From Alphaproteobacteria bacterium (GTDB lineage Bacteria; Pseudomonadota; Alphaproteobacteria; Ferrovibrionales; Ferrovibrionaceae): DNA of 64,000 nucleotides. The notes beneath the pieces are model-generated. The model was not told the DNA's origin. It worked only from the letters and a program-made list of their open reading frames with translations, and made no database searches. Made by a program: the position numbers and the translations under genes. The stretch is from positions 1 to 64,000 of the forward strand of contig JAHCJQ010000001.1 in the NCBI GenBank assembly GCA_026126215.1, in the 5' to 3' direction. Of this stretch, positions 47,937 through 55,555 are shown in pieces; the stretch's first letter is position 1; every line of letters begins with the position of its first letter.

Positions 47937-49565
47937 GTGATGCTTGTCATCTTGTTTGCAGTTCCCGCTCCAGGACAGTGCGTCAAAGGAGAATCGAAGT
48001 TCCTTGGCACGGTTCGTACCAATATGCACAAAGCATCGCTAACGGCGCTCGCGGCAAGTTTGAGAAACATGCTGACGATCGACGGGTTAACAGATGTTCA
48101 TATCAAGATCACTGATCTCCAAACCGCTGGCAGTGAAAAAATCAGATACGGCGAACTACGTCTTGGCAGCAATGTTGTTCTTGAGAAATACAGGGTTGGC
48201 GCTGACTTTTGGCAAGCGAACCACGACATTCTGGATGCAGAAATCGTCGGCATTAGTGCCAACTATACTCATTCGAGACTCATTATTGCCGACTTCCTCC
48301 GCCATGTCCGCAATGTGAACAAAGGTGCATTGACTGTTCTAGGGGGGACCGATGCTACTGGAGATCCAGAGTACTACATGAGAATCGGGGCGGATGTGGT
48401 AGTCCGCGGTGAAGGAGAGCTTTCCTTTCATCGGCTCGTCAAGGCAAAGTTGATGGGGGAAAGTTTTGAAAGCATTCCGAATATATACTATCATGATTCA
48501 AATTCTGGAATTATACACCGTAATAAAAGCACCTTTCTTAACAGTCAGACTTCGTTTGATGTCGAGAGACTACCCGTGCCCGCCTTGGATTTGGTAGACT
48601 TGTCAAAGTATAACGATACAGGAGAGGGGAATCCTCCCTATCCCTTTATTAGAGGACCTTTCATTAGTGTCGAAACGTCGCGTGGCTGCGCGCAGGCATG
48701 TTCGTTTTGCGCGACGCCAATCGCTAAGGGTCGCTTCCGGTTCATGTCATCGGAAGCAATAGAGAGGCATCTTAAGGCGTTCTGGGCTTTTGGAGTACGG
48801 ACGCTTCTTTTCCAAGAAGACAATGTTCTGTCGCGCGTGCATCGAGCAAGAGACGGCAATTCTGTCTTCCCAGACGGACGGAAGGCGACGATCGAAATGT
48901 TTACTATGGCCTATGATATGGGGTTCAACTGGGAGTTCACAAACGGACTTGAATTCGGCCAGTTTGAACACAAGGGCGAAATCGATCATGAGTTGATAAA
49001 TGTACTTTTCCGTCATGAAATTAGTAATGGCAAGGCTCGGGGATGCTATCGCGCCACGATGCCGCTGGAAAACCTCTCCGATGAGAGTTCCAGGCTGTTC
49101 AGGAAGCTTAAGCCTCTGGGTATTGTGAGGGATATTTGCGAAGCTGTTGTTGCAAGCGGCGTTCCAGCCTTGTCCTTCAATCTAATAATTGGGCGCCCCC
49201 AAGATGATGAAAGAACGTTGGCTCTTTCTTACAAAAGATGCCAAAGCATAAAGGAAACCTGTTTGAATATTAATAAAAATATAAGTATATATTTTAATGT
49301 TTATGTCTTATCTTTGCTGCCTGGAACCGTTGATTTTAGAAATTTCAAAGATCTTCTTGCCTTTGATATTGAAAGAGATCCGGAAGTGGTCACTTTTTAC
49401 CTCGGATCACTACAGACAAGATATTTCTCTCCACTGGAAATTACCCAAGCGAGAGGCACGATGGCTACATTGCTGAACGGCCGAGCTCTTGTTGAGAATT
49501 ACGACGAAAATTATTTCCTAACAAGCCATAGGTTCGAGAGATTGTTTGGAAAATCTTATGTCTAG
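47937..49565 (+). CDS. B12-binding-domain radical SAM protein
   Basis: A 542-residue (or slightly longer) cobalamin-type radical SAM enzyme. The N-terminal 200 residues form a B12-binding Rossmann-like domain (ILDAEIVGISANYTHSR, VLGGTDATGDPEYYM, VVRGEGELSFHRL) without an obvious DxHxxG motif. The radical SAM core has C251, C255 and C258 in SRGCAQACSFC, which bind the [4Fe-4S] cluster. No SPASM domain is evident. Such enzymes methylate unactivated carbons or drive ring rearrangements. GTG 47937 is the first conventional start, but the frame continues to a CTG at 47895 that overlaps the upstream stop and adds KIAQIFLPPV, a family-like first strand. Confidence 0.85.
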   Translation: MMLVILFAVPAPGQCVKGESKFLGTVRTNMHKASLTALAASLRNMLTIDGLTDVHIKITDLQTAGSEKIRYGELRLGSNVVLEKYRVGADFWQANHDILDAEIVGISANYTHSRLIIADFLRHVRNVNKGALTVLGGTDATGDPEYYMRIGADVVVRGEGELSFHRLVKAKLMGESFESIPNIYYHDSNSGIIHRNKSTFLNSQTSFDVERLPVPALDLVDLSKYNDTGEGNPPYPFIRGPFISVETSRGCAQACSFCATPIAKGRFRFMSSEAIERHLKAFWAFGVRTLLFQEDNVLSRVHRARDGNSVFPDGRKATIEMFTMAYDMGFNWEFTNGLEFGQFEHKGEIDHELINVLFRHEISNGKARGCYRATMPLENLSDESSRLFRKLKPLGIVRDICEAVVASGVPALSFNLIIGRPQDDERTLALSYKRCQSIKETCLNINKNISIYFNVYVLSLLPGTVDFRNFKDLLAFDIERDPEVVTFYLGSLQTRYFSPLEITQARGTMATLLNGRALVENYDENYFLTSHRFERLFGKSYV

Positions 49566-49599
49566 GTAGCCAGTCCTGAACCGACTGGACACCTCAGAG

Positions 49600-50586
49600 A
49601 TGCAGTACCTAGGCCGCCGGAAGAGCGGAGATCTCAGTGGCATGGTTGTTGGTATTCTCGCCAGCGCACTTGCTGGCGCGCTTTGGGCGCTCACTTTCGT
49701 TGCCCCCCTTGTCGCAGCTCCCTACTCGCCTTTCGATTTGACGATCGGACGATTCCTTGTCTTCGGTCTCACCTCATTGCTGGCGCTCCTTCCAAGTCGT
49801 TTCGCTGCGCTGCGCGGCCTTTCTTGGCGGCAGTGGGCACTGCTGGGGATGTTAGGTTTTGCCGGGAACGCTGGATACTACCTGTTCATGTCCTTCGCGG
49901 TACTGCGGGTCGGACCGGCCATCGTCGCGCTGATCATTGGTTGTCTGCCGGTGATCCTGACTATTGTGGGAAATCGAGGATCGCGGCGAGTTCCTTTGAT
50001 GAGAATTGCTCCCTCGCTGATCTCTATCATCGCCAGTCTCGCCCTTGTAAACGGTGCGGCTCTTTCGCAGCCCGAAATGGCTGGAGATCTTTCATCTCTA
50101 GTCATAGGAGTAGCCTCGGCCTTTGGGGCCGTCGCTCTCTGGACCTGGTACGGCCTGAGAAACGCGCTCGCCCTATCGGAATTCTCTACACTCTCTTCAG
50201 CGCAATGGAGCCTTCTCACGGGCGTAGGAACCCTTATCTCGCTTGGCCCTTTGCTGTGCATCGGGCTCGCCGCAGGTTGGTCAGCCGTACCTGCGATTGG
50301 TTTATCGGGGCCCGAAGCGCTAGGCATTCTGCTGTGGAGCGTGCTTTTGGGCATGCTGTCCTCATGGGCGGCGACGTGGGCGTGGTCCATTGCGACACGA
50401 CATTTGTCGGTATCCTTGGCGAGCCAACTTATTGTGTTTGAGACGATCTTTACGCTGATCTACGTGATGCTCCTGGATTGGCGCTTTCTTGATTGGAAAG
50501 AAGGAGTGGGCGCTTGCCTCCTGATCGCAGGCGTTGTCATGGCGATCCGGTGTTTTTCGCAAAGCAAATCTTTCGGCGTTCCCTAG
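49600..50586 (+). CDS. EamA/DMT family transporter
   Basis: A 328-residue inner-membrane protein with about ten hydrophobic helices arranged as two EamA repeats (first: ASALAGALWALTFVAPLVA ... FMSFAVLRVGPAIVALI; second: WTWYGLRNALAL ... LIVFETIFTLIYVML). Relatives export metabolites, amino-acid derivatives and drugs. It may start at 49600 or at ATG 49642. It follows the radical SAM gene by 34 bases, so export of that pathway's product is a fair inference. Base composition is between that of the diiron gene and the backbone. Confidence 0.85.
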   Translation: MQYLGRRKSGDLSGMVVGILASALAGALWALTFVAPLVAAPYSPFDLTIGRFLVFGLTSLLALLPSRFAALRGLSWRQWALLGMLGFAGNAGYYLFMSFAVLRVGPAIVALIIGCLPVILTIVGNRGSRRVPLMRIAPSLISIIASLALVNGAALSQPEMAGDLSSLVIGVASAFGAVALWTWYGLRNALALSEFSTLSSAQWSLLTGVGTLISLGPLLCIGLAAGWSAVPAIGLSGPEALGILLWSVLLGMLSSWAATWAWSIATRHLSVSLASQLIVFETIFTLIYVMLLDWRFLDWKEGVGACLLIAGVVMAIRCFSQSKSFGVP

Positions 50587-50717
50587 AGCAGATCCGAGAA
50601 AGAGCGGCTCAAGAACACCCCGAACTGAACATTGGAAGCGTCAGCACACGGGCGGCCGGTCTCGTGACGAGAGCGAGTGTATGCACGGGTACCGGTGCAA
50701 GCGTCGGAAGCATTTGA
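50550..50717 (+). CDS. Small Ser/Thr/Cys-rich open frame, unconfirmed
   Basis: A 55-residue frame from GTG 50550, overlapping the end of the EamA gene, with a charged helical first half (LEQIRERAAQEHPELN) and a second half rich in Ser, Thr, Gly and one Cys (RASVCTGTGASVGSI). It stops 14 bases before the GyrI-like gene. No clear ribosome site is seen. It could be chance; the split composition is what one would look for in a modified-peptide precursor, so it is recorded here. Confidence 0.2.
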   Translation: MFFAKQIFRRSLEQIRERAAQEHPELNIGSVSTRAAGLVTRASVCTGTGASVGSI

Positions 50718-50731
50718 ATTTGGAGGTGGAA

Positions 50732-51211
50732 ATGGAACGTCAGCTTGTCCATATAGAGTCGTTTCTTGTCGCCGGGGTCACAACACGAACAATAAACACG
50801 GACGAGGTCGACAGAAACACGATAGAGGTCCCGGAAACAGCCAAAATTCCCGGACTGTGGGCATCATTCCGGGAAAAGGGCCTTTCTCAGGGCTTGGCCT
50901 CCGTGATCGGCAGCGAGAGAATTTTCGCGGTCTACTCTGAGTATGAGTCGGACGATAGTGGCTTCTATGATGCGACGGTAGGAGTCCAAGTCGATACGGA
51001 AAATTTGCAAAGTCATACTGTGCGAGTTCTGAATGGATGGTACATGGTATTTAGCGGAGAAGGTCCAATGCCTCTCACCATGTACAGAATTTGGTCGGAC
51101 ATATGGGATTATTTCCGCAGTAACAGTCATGTACGAAGAAATTTCCAAACAGATTTCGAGGAGTACAGCGGATCGTGTCACGTAAGGATTTACGTAGGGG
51201 TGGAGACATAA
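50732..51211 (+). CDS. Stand-alone GyrI-like / AraC-effector-binding-domain protein
   Basis: A 159-residue single-domain protein of the GyrI-like small-molecule-binding fold. Typical marks are the N-terminal VAGVTTRTINTDE, PGLWASF, the FAVYSEYESDDSGFYDATVG strand region, GWYMVFSGEGP and DFEEYSGSCHVRIYV at the end. Stand-alone members include the integron protein Cass2, which binds cationic drugs, and GyrI. The ATG has a perfect GGAGG site 6 bases upstream. In this cassette it may bind the product for self-protection or act as a sensor; both are inferences. Confidence 0.8.
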   Translation: MERQLVHIESFLVAGVTTRTINTDEVDRNTIEVPETAKIPGLWASFREKGLSQGLASVIGSERIFAVYSEYESDDSGFYDATVGVQVDTENLQSHTVRVLNGWYMVFSGEGPMPLTMYRIWSDIWDYFRSNSHVRRNFQTDFEEYSGSCHVRIYVGVET

Positions 51212-51232
51212 TGCCACTCACCGCGTCCCCAA

Positions 51233-51310
51233 GCTCAGGACTCATCGGTCAACGCCAAAGAGGACGGTTGCGGCGATGAGAATTGCTGACAAGAAGGTGT
51301 AGGCGCATCG
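51233..51310 (-). mobile_element. IS5-like transposase 3'-end remnant, right
   Basis: Read leftward, 51310-51250 encode RCAYTFLSAILIAATVLFG, which matches the C-terminus of IS5-family (IS427-type) transposases, followed by a stop and the end-like GACTCAT ... GAGC sequence. It pairs with the left remnant at 46437-46505 in direct orientation. It fuses at 51310 to the second copy of the lipoprotein 3' end. Confidence 0.65.
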
Positions 51311-51418
51311 GGCGTGGCGGGCGCCGCCAGCGGCCTCAACGCCGTGCAGCGCTCGCGCCTGCTGGCCGAATAGCCGGCCAAGCGGCGCCCTTGCAAGTTG
51401 CCGGCGGAGGACTAGGCT
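51310..51418 (+). repeat. Island-flanking direct repeat, right copy (truncated lipoprotein gene 3' end)
   Basis: This copy of 46331-46439 keeps the frame of the last 20 codons of the lipoprotein gene, including its stop, then continues into the native downstream sequence that leads to tctC. Its three differences from the left copy are synonymous, which suggests that it once belonged to an intact allele in another strain. Confidence 0.9.
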
Positions 51419-51454
51419 GGCGGCCGGGAGAGAACACCTAAGGGAGAACCCGCC

Positions 51455-52432
51455 ATGCTCTGGAGCCGCCGCCAAGTCCTGGCGACAGGATTGCTGGCTT
51501 CCGCGTCCGCCGCCGCGCCGATCCGCACGGGCCTGGCCCAGGCGATCGAGCAGCTTCGCATCTTCGTGCCGGCCAATCCGGGCGGCGGCTGGGACCAGAC
51601 CGGGCGAAGCATGGAAATGGCGATGAAAAGCGCCGGGCTGATCAAGAGCGCGCAGATCACCAACGTGGGCGGCGCCGGCGGCACGGTCGGCCTGCCGCAA
51701 TTCATCAACCAGTGGAAGGGTCAGGGCAACGCCCTCATGGTGGGCGGCATGGTCATGGTCGGCGCCATCATCGCCAACAAGGCCCGCAACAACCTGACCG
51801 AGACGACGCCGATCGCGCGCCTCACCGGCGAGTTCCAGGTGGTGGTCGTCCCCGCCGCCTCGCCCTTCCGTTCGATGGCCGACCTGGTGGCCGCCTTCAA
51901 GGCGGACCCGGCGAAGGTCTCGTGGGCCGGCGGCTCGGCCGGCGGCACCGACCATATCCTCGCCGGCATGATCGCCAAGGCGGCGGGCGGCGATCCGCGC
52001 AAGGTCGCCTATGTCGCCTATTCCGGCGGCGGGCCGGCGCAGGCGGCGCTGCTCGGCAACCAGGTGAGCTGCGGCATCTCCGGCTGGGGCGAGTTCGGCG
52101 AGCAGGTGCGCGCCGGCAAGCTGCGCGCGCTTGGCATCTCCGCCGACAAGCGTCAGCCGGGCATCGACGTGCCGACGCTGCGCGAACAGGGCATCGACGT
52201 CGAACTCTTCAACTGGCGCGGCGTCTTTGCCCCGCCCGGCATCAGCGACGCCCAGCGCCAGTCGCTGCTCGACCTCGTCGACCGCATGGTCAAGTCGCCG
52301 GCCTGGGCCGAAATCCTCAAGCGCTACGACTGGACCGACATTTACCTGCCCGGCGACCGCTACCGTGCCTACATCGCATCCGAGACGGAGCGCATCCACG
52401 CCATCCTGAAAGATCTCGGCCTCGCGAGCTGA
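51455..52432 (+). CDS. tctC: Tripartite tricarboxylate transporter substrate-binding protein
   Basis: A 325-residue periplasmic binding protein of the TctC/Bug family with a twin-arginine signal (SRRQVLATGLLASASAAA). The mature part has FVPANPGGGWDQTGR, the conserved ligand loop, and VSWAGGSAGGTDHILAG. It captures a carboxylate for TctAB; the exact ligand is not readable from sequence. AAGGGAG lies 8 bases before the ATG. The gene starts 36 bases past the right repeat, so its promoter may have been changed by the insertion. Confidence 0.9.
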   Translation: MLWSRRQVLATGLLASASAAAPIRTGLAQAIEQLRIFVPANPGGGWDQTGRSMEMAMKSAGLIKSAQITNVGGAGGTVGLPQFINQWKGQGNALMVGGMVMVGAIIANKARNNLTETTPIARLTGEFQVVVVPAASPFRSMADLVAAFKADPAKVSWAGGSAGGTDHILAGMIAKAAGGDPRKVAYVAYSGGGPAQAALLGNQVSCGISGWGEFGEQVRAGKLRALGISADKRQPGIDVPTLREQGIDVELFNWRGVFAPPGISDAQRQSLLDLVDRMVKSPAWAEILKRYDWTDIYLPGDRYRAYIASETERIHAILKDLGLAS

Positions 52433-52448
52433 CCGCCGGCGCGCCGTC

Positions 52449-52928
52449 ATGGCGGGCGGACGCGCGTTCGGAGAGACGGTCATCGGCGCCGGCCTCGTCC
52501 TGCTCGCCGGCCTCGTCATCTTCGAGACGGCCGGCGCGCCGGCTTCGCCGCTCTATGCCCGCGTCGGGCCGCAGGCCTTTCCCTATGCGGTCGGCGCCTG
52601 CCTGCTTCTGCTCGGCCTCGCCCTGGTGCTCAGGGGGCTGTATGGTGGCGGGCGCGACAGCGCGGCGGAGCCGGGCCTTGCGCCGGTGCGGGCGCGGCCC
52701 GTCCTCTGGCTGCTGGGCGGGCTCGCCCTGAACGTGGCGCTGATCGGTGAGGCCGGCTTCATCCTTGCCTCGACCCTTCTTTTCCTCTGTGTCGCGCGGG
52801 CCTTCGGTTCGGAACGGCCGCTGCGCGACGGGCTGGCCGGCTTCGCGCTCGCGGGGATCGCCTATGCGGGCTTTGCCGGCCTGCTCGGCATCTCGCTCGG
52901 TCGCGGCCTGATCGAACGGCTCTTCTGA
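52449..52928 (+). CDS. tctB: Tripartite tricarboxylate transporter small membrane subunit (TctB)
   Basis: A 159-residue protein with four predicted membrane helices and the typical LYARVGPQAFPYAVGACLLLLG stretch of TctB proteins. It ends immediately before tctA with no gap. The order C-B-A is standard. Confidence 0.87.
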   Translation: MAGGRAFGETVIGAGLVLLAGLVIFETAGAPASPLYARVGPQAFPYAVGACLLLLGLALVLRGLYGGGRDSAAEPGLAPVRARPVLWLLGGLALNVALIGEAGFILASTLLFLCVARAFGSERPLRDGLAGFALAGIAYAGFAGLLGISLGRGLIERLF

Positions 52929-54413
52929 ATGGAGACGCTCGGCCAGCTCGCGCACGGCTTCGCGGTGGCGCTGACGCCGCTCAACCTGCTCTGGGCCTTC
53001 GTCGGCGTCTTTCTCGGCACCGCCGTCGGCGTGCTGCCGGGCCTTGGTCCCGCGCTCACCATCGCGCTGCTGCTGCCGATCACCTTCTCGGTCGATGCGA
53101 CAGGTGCCTTCATCCTGTTCGCCGGCATCTACTACGGCGCCATGTATGGCGGCTCCACCACCTCGATCCTGCTCAATACGCCGGGCGAGAGCGCCACCAT
53201 CGTCACCGCGCTCGAAGGCAACCGCATGGCACGGCGCGGCCGGGCCGGGCCGGCGCTGGCCACCGCCGCCATCGGCTCTTTCGTTGCCGGCACCGTGGGC
53301 ACGCTGGGCCTCACCTTCCTCGCCCCGCTGGTGGTCGAATTCGCGCTGCGCTTCGGCCCGGCGGAGTATTTCTCGCTGATGGTGCTGGCTTTCGTGACGG
53401 TCTCCGCCATGCTCGGCGCCTCGGCGCTGCGCGGCCTGGCAGCACTTCTGGTCGGCCTGTTTCTCGGCCTGATCGGCGTCGACCTGCAGACCGGGCAGGC
53501 CCGTTTCACCTTCGGCGTACCGGAGCTTCTCGATGGCATCGACGTCATCGTGGTGGCGGTCGGCCTGTTTGCGGTCGGCGAGACGCTGTTCCTTGCCGCC
53601 CATCCGCGACCGGCGGAGCAGGCGCCGCTCAAGGTTTCCGGCTCGCTCTGGATGACGCGCGATGACTGGCGGCGGTCATGGAAGGCCTGGCTGCGCGGCT
53701 CGGGGATCGGTTTTCCGCTGGGCTCGCTGCCGGCCGGCGGCGCGGAAGTGCCGACCTTCATCTCCTACTTCGTCGAGAAGAAGCTTTCGCGCAGGCCGGA
53801 GGAGTTCGGCCAGGGGGCGATCGAGGGCGTGGCTGGTCCGGAGGCCGCCAACAATGCCTCCGCCGCCGGCGTGCTGGTGCCGATGCTCTCTCTGGGCCTG
53901 CCGACCTCGGCCACCGCCGCGATCATGCTGTCCGCCTTCCAGAGCTATGGCATCAGTCCGGGACCGCTGCTGTTCCAGAACCAGGCCGATCTGGTCTGGG
54001 GACTGATCGCCAGCCTCTATATCGGCAATGCCATGCTGCTGGTCCTCAACCTGCCGCTGATCGGTCTTTGGGTCCGCATCCTCAGCGTGCCGGCGCCGCT
54101 GCTCTATGCCGGCATCCTCGTCTTCGCCACGATCGGCACCTACGGCATCAGCCAGTCGCCGGTCGATCTCCTGCTGCTCTATGCCATGGGCGGCATGGGC
54201 TACCTGATGCGCCGCTTCGATTTCCCCACCGCGCCGGTCATCATCGGCCTCATTCTCGGACCGCTGGCGGAACAGGAGTTCCGCCGCGCCATGACCATCT
54301 CCGGCGGCGATCTCACGGTCTTTCTGAGCAAGCCTCTCTCCGCCACGCTGCTGGCGCTGGCCCTCCTCGCCCTGATCGGACCGATGCTGCTGCGGCTCCG
54401 CCGTCGGGCCTGA
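52929..54413 (+). CDS. tctA: Tripartite tricarboxylate transporter large permease (TctA)
   Basis: A 494-residue permease with about twelve helices. Family marks: [41 protein letters not shown] and the second-half repeat [21 protein letters not shown]. It uses the ion gradient to move the carboxylate delivered by TctC. It ends 10 bases before the convergent aldo/keto reductase gene. Confidence 0.92.
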   Translation: METLGQLAHGFAVALTPLNLLWAFVGVFLGTAVGVLPGLGPALTIALLLPITFSVDATGAFILFAGIYYGAMYGGSTTSILLNTPGESATIVTALEGNRMARRGRAGPALATAAIGSFVAGTVGTLGLTFLAPLVVEFALRFGPAEYFSLMVLAFVTVSAMLGASALRGLAALLVGLFLGLIGVDLQTGQARFTFGVPELLDGIDVIVVAVGLFAVGETLFLAAHPRPAEQAPLKVSGSLWMTRDDWRRSWKAWLRGSGIGFPLGSLPAGGAEVPTFISYFVEKKLSRRPEEFGQGAIEGVAGPEAANNASAAGVLVPMLSLGLPTSATAAIMLSAFQSYGISPGPLLFQNQADLVWGLIASLYIGNAMLLVLNLPLIGLWVRILSVPAPLLYAGILVFATIGTYGISQSPVDLLLLYAMGGMGYLMRRFDFPTAPVIIGLILGPLAEQEFRRAMTISGGDLTVFLSKPLSATLLALALLALIGPMLLRLRRRA

Positions 54414-54423
54414 GCGCCATCGT

Positions 54424-55404
54424 TCAGTCGGCCGGTGGCGCCCGGAAGACATAGGGCGCCTCGAGGCTCGCCATCTCCTCGGCGCTCAGGCGGATCTCGC
54501 TCGCCGCCGCCGCATCGTCGAGATACTCCGGCCTGGTCGCGCCGATGATGGGCGAAGCGACGGCGGGCTTGGAAAGCAGCCAGGCGAGCGCCACCTGGGT
54601 CGGCTTGATGCCGCGCGCGGCAGCGATCGCCGCGACCTGGTCGGCAATGGCGAAATCGCAGTCGCGCAGTTCCATCCGGCGCGCGATCTGGTCTTCCTTC
54701 GCCCGCTCGGTCGCCCCGCCCCCGCCACGGGCGCGGTTTGCGGCGAGAAAGCCACGGGCGAGCGGGCTGAAGGGAATGAGGCCGACGCCCTGTTCGGCGC
54801 AGAGGCGATTCATCTCCCGCTCTTCCTCGCGCTGCACCAGGTTGTAGAGGTTCTGCATGGCTACCGGCCGGGCGAGGCCCTTCCAGTCGGCCAGCATGAT
54901 CATCTGCGCGAACTTGTACGCGGGCATGACCGAGCCGCCGACATGGCGCACCTTGCCGGCACGCACCATCATGTCGAGCGTCTCCATCACCTCCTCGAGC
55001 GGTGTCACCGTATCGAGGCGATGCAGCTGGTAGAGGTCGATATGGTCCGTCTTGAGCCGCCGGAGCTGCTGGTCGAGCGCATGCATCAGGTGCTTGCGGC
55101 CGATGCCGGCATCGTTGGGTTTCGCTCCCATCTTCATGCCGACCTTGGTCGAGATGACGATCTCGTGCCGCGGCGCGTAGGAGATCAGCGTCTCGCCGAT
55201 AATGCTTTCGCTCTCGCCTTCGTTATATGCGTCCGCCGTGTCGAAGAAGTTGATGCCGACATCGAGGGCGCGGCGGAAGAAGGGCTTGCTTTCCTCGAGA
55301 CCGAAAGCGCCCCAGGCGCGCCGTCCAGCGGCCCCCCAGGAATTGCCGCCGAGACAGACGGCACTCACCATCAGGCCGCTGCGGCCAAGTGCGACATAAC
55401 GCAT
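54424..55404 (-). CDS. Aldo/keto reductase (YajO/Tas-like)
   Basis: A 326-residue member of the aldo/keto reductase superfamily. D and Y of the tetrad are in NFFDTADAYNEGESE, K in VISTKVGMKMG and H in YQLHRLD; SPLARGFL is the cofactor loop. Layout and length resemble the YajO/Tas group that reduces aldehydes with NADPH. It is monocistronic and divergent from the ABC operon that follows. Confidence 0.9.
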   Translation of the reverse strand: MRYVALGRSGLMVSAVCLGGNSWGAAGRRAWGAFGLEESKPFFRRALDVGINFFDTADAYNEGESESIIGETLISYAPRHEIVISTKVGMKMGAKPNDAGIGRKHLMHALDQQLRRLKTDHIDLYQLHRLDTVTPLEEVMETLDMMVRAGKVRHVGGSVMPAYKFAQMIMLADWKGLARPVAMQNLYNLVQREEEREMNRLCAEQGVGLIPFSPLARGFLAANRARGGGGATERAKEDQIARRMELRDCDFAIADQVAAIAAARGIKPTQVALAWLLSKPAVASPIIGATRPEYLDDAAAASEIRLSAEEMASLEAPYVFRAPPAD

Positions 55405-55462
55405 GCATCTCCTCCAGCGCGGGCCGCGGCGGTTGCGCCGACCAAGGGACCGCGCACCGCAC

Positions 55463-55490
55463 TTGGCGCAAGTAACCGGATGGTTATAAT
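55463..55490 (+). promoter_or_regulatory. Promoter upstream of the ABC permease gene
   Basis: TTGGCG (55463-55468), a 16-base spacer and a perfect TATAAT (55485-55490). It is the best sigma-70-like match in the window, and it points toward the permease gene at 55556. Confidence 0.6.
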
Positions 55491-55555
55491 CCGGGAAGCA
55501 CGGGGGACGCCATGAAGAAGTCGGGAAAGCGCGGCGATGGTACGCGCCCAGGGCG

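Noticed and set aside
50587-50731. Integron attC site next to the Cass2-like protein
   Set aside because: The gap contains short inverted repeats, but no matching core sites (GTTRRRY with its complement) frame them, and no integrase is present.
46331-51418. Integrase-mediated genomic island with attL/attR
   Set aside because: The repeats would fit, but there is no tyrosine or serine recombinase in the interval, no tRNA gene, and the synonymous differences between copies point to recombination between alleles.
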